Origin: Methanomicrobiales archaeon
GTDB taxonomy: Archaea > Halobacteriota > Methanomicrobia > Methanomicrobiales > JACTUA01
Direction of reading: 5' to 3'
Assembly (NCBI GenBank): GCA_030019205.1
Contig: JASEFH010000004.1
Coordinates: 1 to 64,000 of the forward strand
Length of the DNA stretch: 64,000 nt
This document shows positions 46,452 through 55,240 of the stretch, one piece after another; the stretch's first letter is position 1, and every line of letters starts with the position of its first letter. The position numbers and the translations under genes were made by a program. Below the pieces are notes generated by a model. It had not been told where the DNA came from, made no database searches, and worked only from the letters and a program-made list of their open reading frames with translations.

Positions 46452-46967
46452 ATGTCAAAGAGGAACTTCAGCATCGGAATCACCATCAATCTCGACAATT
46501 ACGAGAACCTCCGCCTGGATGTCGGGGGCGAGATTGAGAACGAGCAGGACGCCGAGGAGCTGATCGGGTTCCTGGACCGGATCCTGTCCCGGCTCGGGCG
46601 AGGCACCAAGGAGACCGCACAGCGGGTGGACAGCTACCGCAGCCGGGTCTTCGCCCTGCAGAAGGCGGAGGGGGCCCCGGAGCAGCAGGCCCCTCCGAAG
46701 AGGGAACCGCCGCAGGAGAAGGCGCCGGCAGCGGCTCCCCCCGCGGCGGCGGCGCCGAAACGCATCCCCGAACCGCCCGCCCCGTCCGCACCGGCGGCGG
46801 CCAGACCACCGGAGACGGCTGTGCAGAGCCCCTCACCGGCTGGAGCGCCGCCATCGGCCGAGTTCGTCTGTGAGGAGTGCCAGGCGCCGGTCTCCAAGGG
46901 CCAGAACCAGATGAGTCAGCTCTTCACGGGGCGGACGCTCTGCAAGAAATGCATGAAGGCACCGTAA
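46452..46967 (+). CDS. Archaeal protein with Pro/Ala linker and C-terminal zinc ribbon
   Basis: 171 residues. The N-terminal ~65 residues are a compact domain (FSIGITINLDNYENLRLDVGGEI, then AEELIGFLDRILSRLG); ~75-135 is a low-complexity Pro/Ala linker; the end is a zinc ribbon (CEEC and CKKC). The layout suggests a nucleic-acid-binding accessory factor. It lies immediately upstream of orc1/cdc6, 63 bases apart, so a replication-linked role is possible but unproven. A GTG six bases earlier could also start it. Confidence 0.75.
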   Translation: MSKRNFSIGITINLDNYENLRLDVGGEIENEQDAEELIGFLDRILSRLGRGTKETAQRVDSYRSRVFALQKAEGAPEQQAPPKREPPQEKAPAAAPPAAAAPKRIPEPPAPSAPAAARPPETAVQSPSPAGAPPSAEFVCEECQAPVSKGQNQMSQLFTGRTLCKKCMKAP

Positions 46968-47030
46968 AGCGGGCCAGACAGGCAAATATTTTTGCTCTGC
47001 AGGGCAAATACTCTCTGTGGCGCTGCCGGT

Positions 47031-48155
47031 ATGAAGAAGAACCTGCTGATGTGGGACGAGACGCTCTTCCGGGATCCCGAGGTCTTCGAGATCGACTACG
47101 TTCCGGAGCAGTTCCACCACCGCGAGATCCAGATGCGGGAGCTCGCCTTCCAGATCCGCCCCGCCTTCCGGGGAGGGCGCCCGCTGAACACCATCTGCAA
47201 AGGTCTCCCCGGCACCGGCAAGACGACGAGCGTCAAGAAGCTCTGCTCCGAGATCGAGGAGACCACGCGGAAGGTGGTCCCCGTCTACATCAACTGCCAG
47301 ATCGACAACACCAAGTTCGCCATCTTCTCCCAGATCTACCGCAAACTCGCGGGCCACCTTCCCCCCTCGTCCGGCACCTCCTTCAAGCAGGTCTTCGATG
47401 CGGTGGCGAGGATCATGCAGCGGGAGGATCATGTGCTCCTGGTGATCCTGGACGACGCGAACTACCTCCTCTACGAGAACGAGCTCAACAAGGTGCTCTA
47501 CACCCTCCTCCGCTCCCACGAGGTCTACCCCGGCACCCGCATCGGGGTCGTCCTGATCGTGAGCGATATGGCGGTGGACATGACGCGTGAGCTGGATGCC
47601 CGCGTCGCCTCGGTCTTCCGCCCCACCGAGATCTACTTCCCCCCCTACACGGAGGAGGAGATCCGCCACATCCTCCAGGAACGGGTGCTCCAGGGGCTCT
47701 ACCCCGGGGTGCTCTCCGCGGAGATGTCCGACATGGTGGTCGAGCAGACGATGAAGAGCGGGGATCTGCGGGTGGGGATCGACCTCTTGAAGCGGGCGGT
47801 GCTGAATGCCGAGCACGAAGCCCGCAGAACGGTGAACCGCGATGATATCTGCAAGGCGTACGAGATCTCCCGCTACCTGCACCTCTCGTTCACCGTACGG
47901 GTCCTGAAGCCCGAGGAGAAGCAGCTCCTGCAGCGGATCGCGGAGATGTCCGGGGGAGACCAGGAGATGAACGCCGGCGAGGTCTTCAACCAGGTCAAGG
48001 AGCCCCTGCAGATCCGCTACACCAAGTTCTACGAGATGGTCAGGAAGTTCGATGCGCTGCGTCTGATCAACCTCCACTACCGGGAGGGGCGGGGGAGGAC
48101 GCGGCTGATCAGTCTCCGCTACGAGCCGGAGAAGGTGCTCGAGGCGCTCCGCTGA
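47031..48155 (+). CDS. orc1: Orc1/Cdc6 replication initiator
   Basis: 374 residues. Walker A GLPGTGKTTS at ~58-67, Walker B LLVILDDAN at ~138, sensor 1 (VLIVSDM), and a C-terminal winged helix (~290-374). LDDAN in place of LDEID marks the Orc1/Cdc6 paralogue common in Methanomicrobiales. An AAA+ protein that binds origin DNA and loads MCM. Origins often sit beside orc1 genes, but I see no origin-recognition-box pair in the short flanks here. Confidence 0.93.
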   Translation: MKKNLLMWDETLFRDPEVFEIDYVPEQFHHREIQMRELAFQIRPAFRGGRPLNTICKGLPGTGKTTSVKKLCSEIEETTRKVVPVYINCQIDNTKFAIFSQIYRKLAGHLPPSSGTSFKQVFDAVARIMQREDHVLLVILDDANYLLYENELNKVLYTLLRSHEVYPGTRIGVVLIVSDMAVDMTRELDARVASVFRPTEIYFPPYTEEEIRHILQERVLQGLYPGVLSAEMSDMVVEQTMKSGDLRVGIDLLKRAVLNAEHEARRTVNRDDICKAYEISRYLHLSFTVRVLKPEEKQLLQRIAEMSGGDQEMNAGEVFNQVKEPLQIRYTKFYEMVRKFDALRLINLHYREGRGRTRLISLRYEPEKVLEALR

Positions 48156-48162
48156 CGGAATC

Positions 48163-48182
48163 GCCATGCAGGTCTGCATGGC
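48163..48182. promoter_or_regulatory. Perfect palindrome upstream of mch
   Basis: GCCATGCAG and its reverse complement CTGCATGGC are separated by GT. It lies 8 bases after the orc1/cdc6 stop and about 65 bases before the mch GTG, followed by an AT-rich ATTAAAAACAATTA stretch that may be the promoter. A dimeric regulator site or an orc1 terminator hairpin are both possible. Confidence 0.5.
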
Positions 48183-48248
48183 AGATATCAATTAAAAACA
48201 ATTATCTGTTTCAGCACCGTCTTTTATCCGGGTACAGGGGGTTTCCTT

Positions 48249-49196
48249 GTGATCAGTGTAAACGAACTGGCATTGGATTTATTCGATGAAATTGCCGAGT
48301 TTCCGGAGGAGTTTAACGCCGCGTTCCACCAGCTGGACAACGGCGGTCGCATCGTCGACTGCGGGGTGCGGACGACCGGCGGATACCTCGCCGGCAAGCG
48401 GTTCACCGAGATATGCCTGGGGGGGCTCGGGGAGGTTACCTTCCGGATGGGGCGGGTCCGGGACGTGCCTCTGGCATTCGTCGAGGTCAACACCGATTTT
48501 CCCGCCATCGCCTGTCTGGGGTCGCAGAAGGCCGGCTGGACGGTCAAGGTGGGCAACTACTTCGCGATGGGGAGCGGTCCTGCCCGTGCTCTCTCGCTGA
48601 AGCCGAAGCACACGTTCGAGGTGATCAACTACGAGGACGACTTCGACTACGCCATCCTGGCGCTGGAGAGCAACACCCTGCCGAACGGCGAGGTGATGGA
48701 GAAGATCGCCGAGGAGTGCAACGTCGATGTGGAGAACGTGGGCGTGGTGGTCGCCCCGACTGCGTCCCTGGTCGGATCGATCCAGGTGGCCGGGCGCTGC
48801 GTGGAGACGGCTGTCTATAAACTGAACGAACTCGGGTTCGACACGACGAAGATCCAGAGCGGCATCGGCACCGCCCCGATCGCGCCGGTGAAGAAGGACA
48901 GCACGCGGGCAATGGGGGCGACGAACGATGCCACCATCTATCACGGCAGCATCCTTCTGACGATGAAGGCCCCCGAGATCAAGGACTACCTGGACAGGAT
49001 TCCGAGCAGCACCTCCAGGGGATACGGGAAACCCTTCTACGAGATCTTCAAGGAGGCGAACTTCGACTTCTACCAGATCGATACGGCGCTCTTCTCGCCG
49101 GCGGAAGTGATCATCAACGAGCTCTCCGAGGGGGCCGTCTACCACGTGGGCAAGGTGAACCCGGAGGTCACGCTCAAGTCCTTCGGGCTCCTGTGA
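48249..49196 (+). CDS. mch: Methenyltetrahydromethanopterin cyclohydrolase
   Basis: 315 residues from GTG at 48249, full length. Typical segments: DNGGRIVDCGVRTTGGYLAGK (~31), YFAMGSGPARAL (~103), VVVAPTASLVGSIQVAGR and SSTSRGYGKPFY (~256). It interconverts formyl- and methenyl-H4MPT in the CO2-reduction branch of methanogenesis. Monocistronic, with a T-rich terminator after it. Confidence 0.98.
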   Translation: MISVNELALDLFDEIAEFPEEFNAAFHQLDNGGRIVDCGVRTTGGYLAGKRFTEICLGGLGEVTFRMGRVRDVPLAFVEVNTDFPAIACLGSQKAGWTVKVGNYFAMGSGPARALSLKPKHTFEVINYEDDFDYAILALESNTLPNGEVMEKIAEECNVDVENVGVVVAPTASLVGSIQVAGRCVETAVYKLNELGFDTTKIQSGIGTAPIAPVKKDSTRAMGATNDATIYHGSILLTMKAPEIKDYLDRIPSSTSRGYGKPFYEIFKEANFDFYQIDTALFSPAEVIINELSEGAVYHVGKVNPEVTLKSFGLL

Positions 49197-49562
49197 ACGC
49201 GAGGGCACAAGCCTCTTTTTTGTTATTTGGGAGTTCCATCACGAACCAAAGGTTCGTGCGATTCCCCGTGCATATCAGCCTCTAATCTCCATTCCATACC
49301 AGCTGTTCATTGGTTAAATTGTTCATAGTATTGTTCAGGGGGCTGGCCCCGCTCGCGTCCGCCCCTTCACCGCAACCCGCCCTGCCGCCGCAGAGAACAC
49401 GCATCCCCCGCCACGCCGCTCCGCGGTGTGTGCGGCCTGCACGCCATGGCAAACGTCCGGCAGGAGACGGCCAGAGCGCCGCCCCCCTGCGATACGGCTG
49501 CTCCGCCAGAGCTCGGGGAGTGTCCTGCGTCTCACCTCCCGAACGGAACGGGCTGGACCGCT
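49197..49562. other. Intergenic region after mch
   Basis: No gene seen. It holds the mch terminator, a hairpin (CACGAACC-AAA-GGTTCGTG, 49240-49258) and an AT-rich stretch at 49290-49340 (GGTTAAATTGTTC) that could be a promoter without an evident gene downstream on plus. Confidence 0.5.
49213..49258 (+). terminator. T-tract and hairpin downstream of mch
   Basis: CTCTTTTTTGTT (T6 at ~49215-49220) 17-24 bases past the mch stop fits an archaeal T-rich terminator; the 8-bp perfect hairpin at 49240-49258 follows it. Confidence 0.5.
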
Positions 49563-49934
49563 CTATACGATCGCCAGGTAGAGGGCAAATGCAGTGCTCA
49601 CCAGGAGGGCGATGACGAGAACGTGCAGGAACCACTCCGGGATCAGCCGGGCGGCGCCCCGCCCCGCCACCTGGCACTGCTCGCAGTAACTGCGGTAGGC
49701 GGCGGCGTAGAACCCGGCGCCGGTCAGGATGAGGATGACGCCGACGACCTGGGCGATCCATAACTCCCCGGGAGGCCCGAAGAGGCGGGCGACCGCGAGC
49801 CCCCCGACCACGGCGGCGAGGCCGGTGCGCACCCAGGCGCTGAAGGTCCGCTCGTTGGCGAGCAGCGTCCGCTCCTGGGCGAGATCCGTCCTCTCCTTCG
49901 CGAGTCTGTCGCCGCCCCCGTTGCCGTCACCCAT
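49563..49934 (-). CDS. DUF202 family membrane protein
   Basis: 123 residues. Family start LANERTFSAWVRTGLA followed by three TM segments (to AVVGGLAVARLF, IAQVVGVILILTGAGFYAA and LHVLVIALLVSTAFALYLA). The N-terminal part is charged. Function unknown (YidH-like). It lies 18 bases behind the 5'-nucleotidase gene, likely one operon. Confidence 0.88.
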   Translation of the reverse strand: MGDGNGGGDRLAKERTDLAQERTLLANERTFSAWVRTGLAAVVGGLAVARLFGPPGELWIAQVVGVILILTGAGFYAAAYRSYCEQCQVAGRGAARLIPEWFLHVLVIALLVSTAFALYLAIV

Positions 49935-49952
49935 CGCAGAGCCCTCCTCCGG

Positions 49953-51392
49953 TCAGACCGCCACCACCGTCCCCCGGAGCGCCGCATCGGGGGTGCCCCG
50001 GGCAAGGTAGCGCTCCATCGCCTCCACGGCACGGATGTCCAGGTGGCGGCGGTTGGAGCCGTACTTCGCCGGGACGCCCTGCGGGGTGATGTAGGCGGCT
50101 GTGTACGTGGCATCGGGACGCACCCGTTCCCCCCGCACGAAGAGCTCCTGGATGCGGTGCCCCTCCGGGTTCTCGATCTTCGCGTAGAGGGTGAGGCCCA
50201 TGCACCGCTTCACGTATCCTCCCATCTGGCGGTAGGGGTCCCGCGAGAAGGTGCGTTCCAGGTTCTCCTCCAGCATCCGCGAGATCTCGAGGCCCGTCAG
50301 CTCCACCGTGGAGAGCGGCGGGTTCATCGGGACGATGTTGTAGAGGTCGTTTGCCGTCAGCGGTCCCGGGGGGACGGGGGCGCCGAAGCGCCACCCGTTG
50401 GAGAAGGCCAGATCGGCGCCGGTGCAATCGAGCAGGGACTGGAGGAGGAGGTTGTCCATCGTCGACTCCAGCACCGCGTAGCGGTGGAGGGCGATCGGCG
50501 TGGAACCGACGATGCGGTTCAACTCGTCGCGGTACGGCTCGACGGCACGGTTCACCATCCCCTCGACGGCGGGATCGGGCGGCACCTCCTCCCCGACCGT
50601 GACGAGGCGGTGGCTGAAGTCCGCGATCCTGCCGTCCTCCACCTGGATGTCGAGCCGGCCCAGGAACGATCCGTGGCAGCCCGACTGGATGAGGATGGTG
50701 TCGTTCACGATCGCGGGTTCGTAAAGGCGGTTGTGGGTATGGGCGCTGAGAAGAACGTCGATCCCGTCCACTTCGCCGGCGAGCTGCATCTCCTGGGGGA
50801 ATCCGAGGTGCGAGACGACGACGATGAGATCGGCGCCCTCCCGCTCTTTCAGCGCCGCGATGCAGGAGGGCAGCTCTTCGTTGCCGAGCGTGAAGTACAC
50901 CCCCTCGCTGTAGGAGGGGGGCATCACCTTGTCGACGATGTTCGAGGCGATGCCGATGATCCCGACCAGAAGCCCGTTCACCTCCTTCACGATCCAGGGG
51001 GTGAAGAACAGGTCGCCGCTCTCCCTGCGGTAGCAGTTGATCGCGAGAATCGGGTGTTTGAGCTCCTCTGCCAGCCTCGCCGCGTGCCCGGGACCGTAGG
51101 CGAACTCCCAGTGGACCGTCATGGCATCCAGATCCAGGGCGTTCAGGATCGGCACGAGGACCATCCCCTGCGTCTGCACCGCCACGTAGGTGCCGTGGAG
51201 CGTGTCCCCGCAGTCGAACGCCAGCACTTTTCCGGGCCGCTCCCTCCGGATCTGCTGGAGGAGCGCCGCAATCCTCGCGTACCCTCCCGCCACCCGGAAC
51301 TCCGCGTGGTCCCCATGCCAGAAGAGCTCCGGGTGCGGCTCGAGGTATCCGTGGGTATCGTTCACCTGGACGATCGTCAGCTCGCGGGTCAT
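49953..51392 (-). CDS. 5'-nucleotidase / UDP-sugar hydrolase family metallophosphoesterase
   Basis: 479 residues. Metal-binding motifs NDTHGYLEP, DCGDT, SHLG and SAHTHNR are present, though the usual GNHE reads VHWEF, as in some SoxB/YfkN-like archaeal members. The C-terminal ~200 residues are the 5'-nucleotidase substrate domain (AFSNGWRFGAPVPPGPLTANDLYNIVP). No clear signal peptide is seen from this start, so the enzyme is probably cytosolic, unlike most family members. AATAAAAACC at ~51424-51432 is the promoter on this strand. Confidence 0.87.
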   Translation of the reverse strand: MTRELTIVQVNDTHGYLEPHPELFWHGDHAEFRVAGGYARIAALLQQIRRERPGKVLAFDCGDTLHGTYVAVQTQGMVLVPILNALDLDAMTVHWEFAYGPGHAARLAEELKHPILAINCYRRESGDLFFTPWIVKEVNGLLVGIIGIASNIVDKVMPPSYSEGVYFTLGNEELPSCIAALKEREGADLIVVVSHLGFPQEMQLAGEVDGIDVLLSAHTHNRLYEPAIVNDTILIQSGCHGSFLGRLDIQVEDGRIADFSHRLVTVGEEVPPDPAVEGMVNRAVEPYRDELNRIVGSTPIALHRYAVLESTMDNLLLQSLLDCTGADLAFSNGWRFGAPVPPGPLTANDLYNIVPMNPPLSTVELTGLEISRMLEENLERTFSRDPYRQMGGYVKRCMGLTLYAKIENPEGHRIQELFVRGERVRPDATYTAAYITPQGVPAKYGSNRRHLDIRAVEAMERYLARGTPDAALRGTVVAV

Positions 51393-51461
51393 CGGCAGTC
51401 TGCTACACCACAGAATCGGCCGCAATAAAAACCTTTGGGGCCCGGCCGGGGGAATAAACAA

Positions 51462-51470
51462 TTTTAATAG
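51462..51470 (+). promoter_or_regulatory. TATA box of tRNA-Val
   Basis: TTTTAATAG, 27 bases before the mature tRNA 5' end, the normal archaeal spacing. Confidence 0.65.
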
Positions 51471-51496
51471 ATCACAGACCAAATGTACGTGAATCG

Positions 51497-51570
51497 GGGC
51501 TTGTGGTCTAGTCGGTCATGATATCGCCTTTACAAGGCGGGGATCGTCGGTTCGAATCCGACCAAGCCCA
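51497..51570 (+). tRNA. trnV: tRNA-Val (anticodon TAC)
   Basis: Complete cloverleaf. Acceptor GGGCTTG pairs with CAAGCCC (discriminator A at 51570, no encoded CCA); D arm GGTCTAGTCGGTCATGATATC; anticodon stem TCGCC/GGCGG around loop TTTACAA with TAC at 51531-51533; T arm GTCGG-TTCGAAT-CCGAC. No intron. Confidence 0.96.
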
Positions 51571-51760
51571 TCTGTTTTGAGCCTGTTTTGACGAAAAAAA
51601 ACACGTAAACTGGCTTTATCCCTTTTTTAACTCCGTTGATTGGGCTATCTATCAATCGGGAGGTATTCGTTGGATTGTTTTTCACCCGCTCGTGACTCTC
51701 GGGCGATAGTGTGATGTGCAATCTCTCCCTGATTCTAGCGTATTGCGTCTCTTTTTCCAT
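51530..51760 (-). pseudogene. Ribbon-helix-helix-like small protein, end running into tRNA-Val
   Basis: 76 codons. The N-terminal part (HITLSPESHERVKN, NTSRLIDSPING) resembles short archaeal ribbon-helix-helix or CopG-like DNA-binding proteins. The last 13 codons (MGLVGFEPT...) are the antisense of the tRNA and end in its anticodon loop, so the natural C-terminus has been lost, probably by a frameshift in the T8 tract at 51594-51601 or by element insertion at the tRNA. Likely a remnant of an element regulator. Confidence 0.45.
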
Positions 51761-51943
51761 TATCTTCTTTCTCCATTCTCTTTTCTCTTGATTGGCTGGT
51801 TGTCCAGACAGGTGCCTTTAGTGTGATTTTCGATGCCGCGCCATAAAAATGGATAGCAGCAATGAGGTTTGTTGCGAAAGCGCAATCACATCGGCTACAG
51901 ACCTTTTTTACGCATCGATTGGATTACGACAGCCGCTGTTGCA

Positions 51944-52258
51944 TCAACTGCTGGATTTGGGATCAGCTTTGGGGATAAATTGGGATTCAATCGATGGAGC
52001 AACAATGAAAAGGATGTACCTGTAAAATCTCAAGGCATGGCGGATTGTTACTTTAATGATAAACGCCAGGAATCCAGCGCCAATTATTATTCCCAAAATG
52101 GAATTCATTGCAAAAAGGATTGCACTCCAGGTATCTGCAGGTGCGTGGAGGTAAACTGAAGGGTGATGGGGGTTTTGTACGAAACTAATGATCATTGGAA
52201 TCGATGCAAGAAGACCCAAGACCTGAAAGAACTGCCCTGCGATCATTCGAGAAAACAC
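51944..52258 (-). CDS. Small membrane protein, function unknown
   Basis: 104 residues with hydrophobic segments FFQVLGLLASIPMIISFV, SAILFAMNSILGIIIGAGFLAFIIKV and YILFIVAP. The opposite-strand frame of similar length (51869-52159) has no such order and was discarded. Less GC-rich than the core genes. It lies in the accessory strip by tRNA-Val. Confidence 0.5.
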   Translation of the reverse strand: MFSRMIAGQFFQVLGLLASIPMIISFVQNPHHPSVYLHAPADTWSAILFAMNSILGIIIGAGFLAFIIKVTIRHALRFYRYILFIVAPSIESQFIPKADPKSSS

Positions 52259-52416
52259 GCTCTCCTTTTCGGAGCTGATCGATCTGCACCATGAGGAGAT
52301 GCATAACGGGGAGGTCTGATGGCTGGGACGGTCTCTTCTCGGAGGATTAACAGGGCTTCCGATGCGATCCCTGAGATTAAGATCATCTATCCACAGGAGA
52401 AGATACGGGGGTATTG

Positions 52417-52503
52417 ATGGCGGACCCCGGAGAGCTGCGGGATTCGGTCAAGCAGGTAGCGAAAAAAGGAGGGGGTGCCTTTCTTCTGGCTGTGACAGCA
52501 TGA
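52417..52503 (+). CDS. Tiny coupled reading frame (28 aa)
   Basis: MADPGELRDSVKQVAKK, then GGGAFLLAVTA; amphipathic with a short hydrophobic end. Its stop overlaps the next start by ATGA (52500-52503). Too short to assign; kept because of the coupling and the element context. Confidence 0.35.
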   Translation: MADPGELRDSVKQVAKKGGGAFLLAVTA

Positions 52504-52786
52504 TTTCAGCGGTCATGTACATTGGCGGTATTCCGATCTCTGCGCGGACAGCGGTACGACAAGAAGAGGAGGTTAAGGGCGCGACAAAACGCTATACCTA
52601 TACCTTGGATGATGGCACAGAGGTCGCGCATCGATATGATCAGGGGCGGCGAAGCTGGCGAAACAGATGCTGGATACGGTATCAGAACCGAAAAGTGGGT
52701 TGAAGAAAGGCGATTTTTGGGAATGGTTTGTCAGATTATGCCGCTGGCACGGTAAAGTGGAAGGTCGAACCCTTTCCCAATTCTGA
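52500..52786 (+). pseudogene. Frameshifted small gene of the accessory strip
   Basis: Starts MISAVMYIGGIPISARTA, continues to TLDDGTEVAHRYDQG; at the GGGG run 52643-52646 one base appears lost, after which the neighbouring frame continues with protein-like sequence (AAKLAKQMLDTVSEP, LKKGDFWEWFVRLCRWHG) to a stop at 52786. Intact length would be 95 aa. Its end overlaps the convergent histidine kinase by 51 bases. Family not recognised. Confidence 0.5.
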
Positions 52787-54385
52787 TTCTACCCAGATTC
52801 GGCCTCCGTGCCGGTCGATGATCCGTTTCACAATGGCCAAACCGATACCCGTGCCTTCATAGGCATCCCTGCCATGCAATCGCTGGAAGATGACAAAGAT
52901 CTTCTCGAAGTACTGGGGCTCGATCCCGATCCCGTTATCCGAAACCGAGAACCGGACCATGCCCTCCTGTTTCTGGGCCGATATGTGGATGACGGGGGGA
53001 ACGTCCGGTTTCTGGAACTTAATCGCATTGCTGATGAGATTCTGGAAGACCTGCCGGAGCTGGTTGGCATCGGCGATCACACGGGGAAGAGGATCCGAGG
53101 TAATCGTCGCACCGTTCTCTTCCGCAGTGGAATGGACAAAGGCCAGGGCATCCTCGAGAACCGCCGTTGCATCGATGGGGCGGAAGTCCCCGCCCATGGT
53201 GCTGACCCGGGAGAACTCCAGCAGGTCATTGATCAGGTTCTGCATCCGTTTCCCGGCGCCCACGATATAGTTGAGGTACTCGTCTGCATCCGAGTCCAGC
53301 TTATTCCGGTATCGCCTCTCCAGCAGCTGGGCGAAGCTGACCATGGTCCGCAGGGGCTCCTGCAGGTCGTGGCTGGAGACATAGGCAAAGCGTTCGAGAT
53401 CTTCATTAGAACGCTCGAGACGTTCAGCATACTCTTTGAGTGCTTCTTCGGCCTTTCTTGCATCGGTCATGTCGTGGATTATCGAATGTAGAAGTTCCCG
53501 CCCTTGAATCGTCACGGTCCCGCTGAACACGTCAACATCCCGAATCTCACCGGAGGCAAGCCGGTGCCGGAACCTGAAGAGACGCTTCCTGCCCGCTTTT
53601 GCATCGGTCATCTCCCTGAACACCTCATGTGCGTTCAGGGTATTGATGTCAGTGATCTTCATCGTCTTCAGGCGGTCGCGGGAATATCCATAATAAACGC
53701 TCGCCGCAGGATTGGCATCCACGATCTTTCCGGTATCGGGATCGATCAGGAGCATCGCTGCGTGGCTCTCCTCAAAGATGCTCCGGTACCTCCCCTCGCT
53801 CTCCCGCAATGCCTCCTCCGCCCGCTTGCGCTCGGTGATATCAAAGCAGATGCCGGCCATGCGGAGGGGTTTTCCATCTGCATCATACGTTGTGTCGCCC
53901 AAAGCACGTATCCAGCGTACTTCTCGATCGGGCAGAACAATCCGATATTCATTCTCCAGAGATATTCGTTGCTCGATCGATTGGTTGATCTTGGCCATGG
54001 CCGGTTCACGATCGTCCGGATACAGTACATTGAGCCACGTTTCGAACGACGCCTCGGTCGTGGGGGAAAGACCGAATAAAACGAAAAACTCCGGAGACCA
54101 CTCAAGTTTTCCGGTGACCATATTCCAGTCCCAAAATCCGGCTTTTGCCGCTTTTTGTGCAAAACTCAGTCGTTCGAGAGCTTCCTGTAGAGACACCTCC
54201 GCCCGCTTGCGCTCGGTGTCTGCCTGTTTCAGGGATGTAATTTCCCTGCGAAGCGCTGCGTTTTCTTCCTCTAAGGCTGCCACTCGCTTCTGCACGATCT
54301 CTTCTACTTCAGCAGGGGAGATCTTCTCCGGTCCTTTCCGTGCCGATGGCTGGTTGTCTTTGGATGGGTTGGGGGATCCTGCCAT
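52736..54385 (-). CDS. PAS-domain sensor histidine kinase, soluble
   Basis: 549 residues from MAGSPNPSKD. Order: coiled coil (~20-65), PAS with PAC (~75-190, FWDWNMVTGKLEWSPEFF ... GICFDITERKRAEE), second PAS/PAC (~200-310), HisKA with the phosphorylated His in SSHDLQEPLRTM (~330), and HATPase (SNAIKFQ, VSDNGIGIEP, EGTGIGLAIVKRI). No TM segment, so it senses cytosolic signals. No response regulator is nearby. The composition is less GC-rich than core genes. Confidence 0.92.
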   Translation of the reverse strand: MAGSPNPSKDNQPSARKGPEKISPAEVEEIVQKRVAALEEENAALRREITSLKQADTERKRAEVSLQEALERLSFAQKAAKAGFWDWNMVTGKLEWSPEFFVLFGLSPTTEASFETWLNVLYPDDREPAMAKINQSIEQRISLENEYRIVLPDREVRWIRALGDTTYDADGKPLRMAGICFDITERKRAEEALRESEGRYRSIFEESHAAMLLIDPDTGKIVDANPAASVYYGYSRDRLKTMKITDINTLNAHEVFREMTDAKAGRKRLFRFRHRLASGEIRDVDVFSGTVTIQGRELLHSIIHDMTDARKAEEALKEYAERLERSNEDLERFAYVSSHDLQEPLRTMVSFAQLLERRYRNKLDSDADEYLNYIVGAGKRMQNLINDLLEFSRVSTMGGDFRPIDATAVLEDALAFVHSTAEENGATITSDPLPRVIADANQLRQVFQNLISNAIKFQKPDVPPVIHISAQKQEGMVRFSVSDNGIGIEPQYFEKIFVIFQRLHGRDAYEGTGIGLAIVKRIIDRHGGRIWVESELGKGSTFHFTVPAA

Positions 54386-54547
54386 GCCGCTCCGATCGCG
54401 AGAGAATATTCCCTGAGCTGAACGAGCTTTCACCTGTGATATTAAAAAAGTATTTATGCTCCTGACGGCCTCACAGAATACAAGAAGCAAGGAGAATCTG
54501 GCTGAGATTCTCATCATATTCCCGGTTATTGGGTCCATGTTGCCATC

Positions 54548-54557
54548 TATATTTATA
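54548..54557 (+). promoter_or_regulatory. TATA box upstream of accessory gene at 54581
   Basis: TATATTTATA ends 24 bases before the ATG, which implies a leaderless message. It is the clearest promoter in the accessory strip. Confidence 0.55.
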
Positions 54558-54580
54558 CTCCTCAATCTCCTGCTATTGCT

Positions 54581-55063
54581 ATGGCAGAGGAGCAAAAGGA
54601 GCAAAATACAGAAAAAAAAGGGGAGAATTTAGAGGCAATAGCGGGTTGTCTCTCCGGTTCGAATGAATGGGCGGTGCGCGATCCAGGTCTAAAGAAAAAG
54701 CGCAAATGTCCTGTTTGTGGGAAATATCGCATCGAACGAAAAAATGAGTCAGCGGCGGCTCCTGCAATGAAAGACAAACAAGAGGTAAAGCAAGCGGCTC
54801 CTATACGAGAAAAGCGGGGGAAAAAGAGAAAATTGCAGCTCTACCCCCTCCCGAAAGGGGAAGAAAACGCGGCTCCTCGAGAAGAGAAACGAGAAGAGAA
54901 AACAGAAGAGACAAGCGGGGGCGGCTTGATGTGGGCGGCTGCCGCGGTCTTTGTGATCGGCGCGGCTATCGGGGTATACTTTCTGTGGAATCCCCCTCTC
55001 GTAAAAGATTGGCTGCTTATCAGGAGAATGAAGTTCGGTATAATCCCACATTGCGGCGGTTAA
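54581..55063 (+). CDS. Charged protein with Cys pair and one TM helix, C-terminus frameshifted
   Basis: 160 residues as read. The first ~55 residues are Lys/Glu-rich, CPVCGKY follows, then a highly charged stretch, then one TM helix (~118-137, LMWAAAAVFVIGAAIGVYFL). After WNPP, at the C5 run 54992-54996, a missing base would switch to a more protein-like continuation (RKRLAAYQENEVRYNPTLRRL), so the annotated tail (VKDWLL...) is probably wrong. Accessory gene, no family recognised. Confidence 0.5.
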   Translation: MAEEQKEQNTEKKGENLEAIAGCLSGSNEWAVRDPGLKKKRKCPVCGKYRIERKNESAAAPAMKDKQEVKQAAPIREKRGKKRKLQLYPLPKGEENAAPREEKREEKTEETSGGGLMWAAAAVFVIGAAIGVYFLWNPPLVKDWLLIRRMKFGIIPHCGG

Positions 55064-55240
55064 TGGTGGGGGATACCGATGTTCGGCGGGCTGGATGCTG
55101 CTCCGAAGCTTGCGGGACTATTAGAAAAAAGTCCTCAATGACTCCGGGTTAAAGGAGAAGTTCGAGAGAGACGGAAAAGTATCGGGGGGATCATTATTGA
55201 GGAATATGGTCTCTTCTTTGAGCTCCGGCGGCTGCCATGA
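54997..55240 (+). pseudogene. Multi-frameshift remnant continuing from the TM protein
   Basis: Protein-like pieces occur in succession in different frames: RKRLAAYQENEVRYNPTLRR, then LDAAPKLAGLLEK (~55090-55135), LNDSGLKEKFERDGK, and GGIIIEEYGLFFELRRLP ending in a TGA that overlaps the next ATG at 55237. The switches fall at short homopolymers. Best read as one decayed gene translationally linked to the next. Confidence 0.45.

Noticed and set aside
46968-48248. Replication origin next to orc1/cdc6
   Set aside because: The flanks are short and show no pair of origin-recognition boxes or long AT-rich unwinding region; the palindrome at 48163 does not resemble an origin box.
51530-51570. C-terminal peptide MGLVGFEPT of the frame beside tRNA-Val
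   Set aside because: It is antisense translation of the tRNA, a frequent artefact; only the upstream part resembles a protein.
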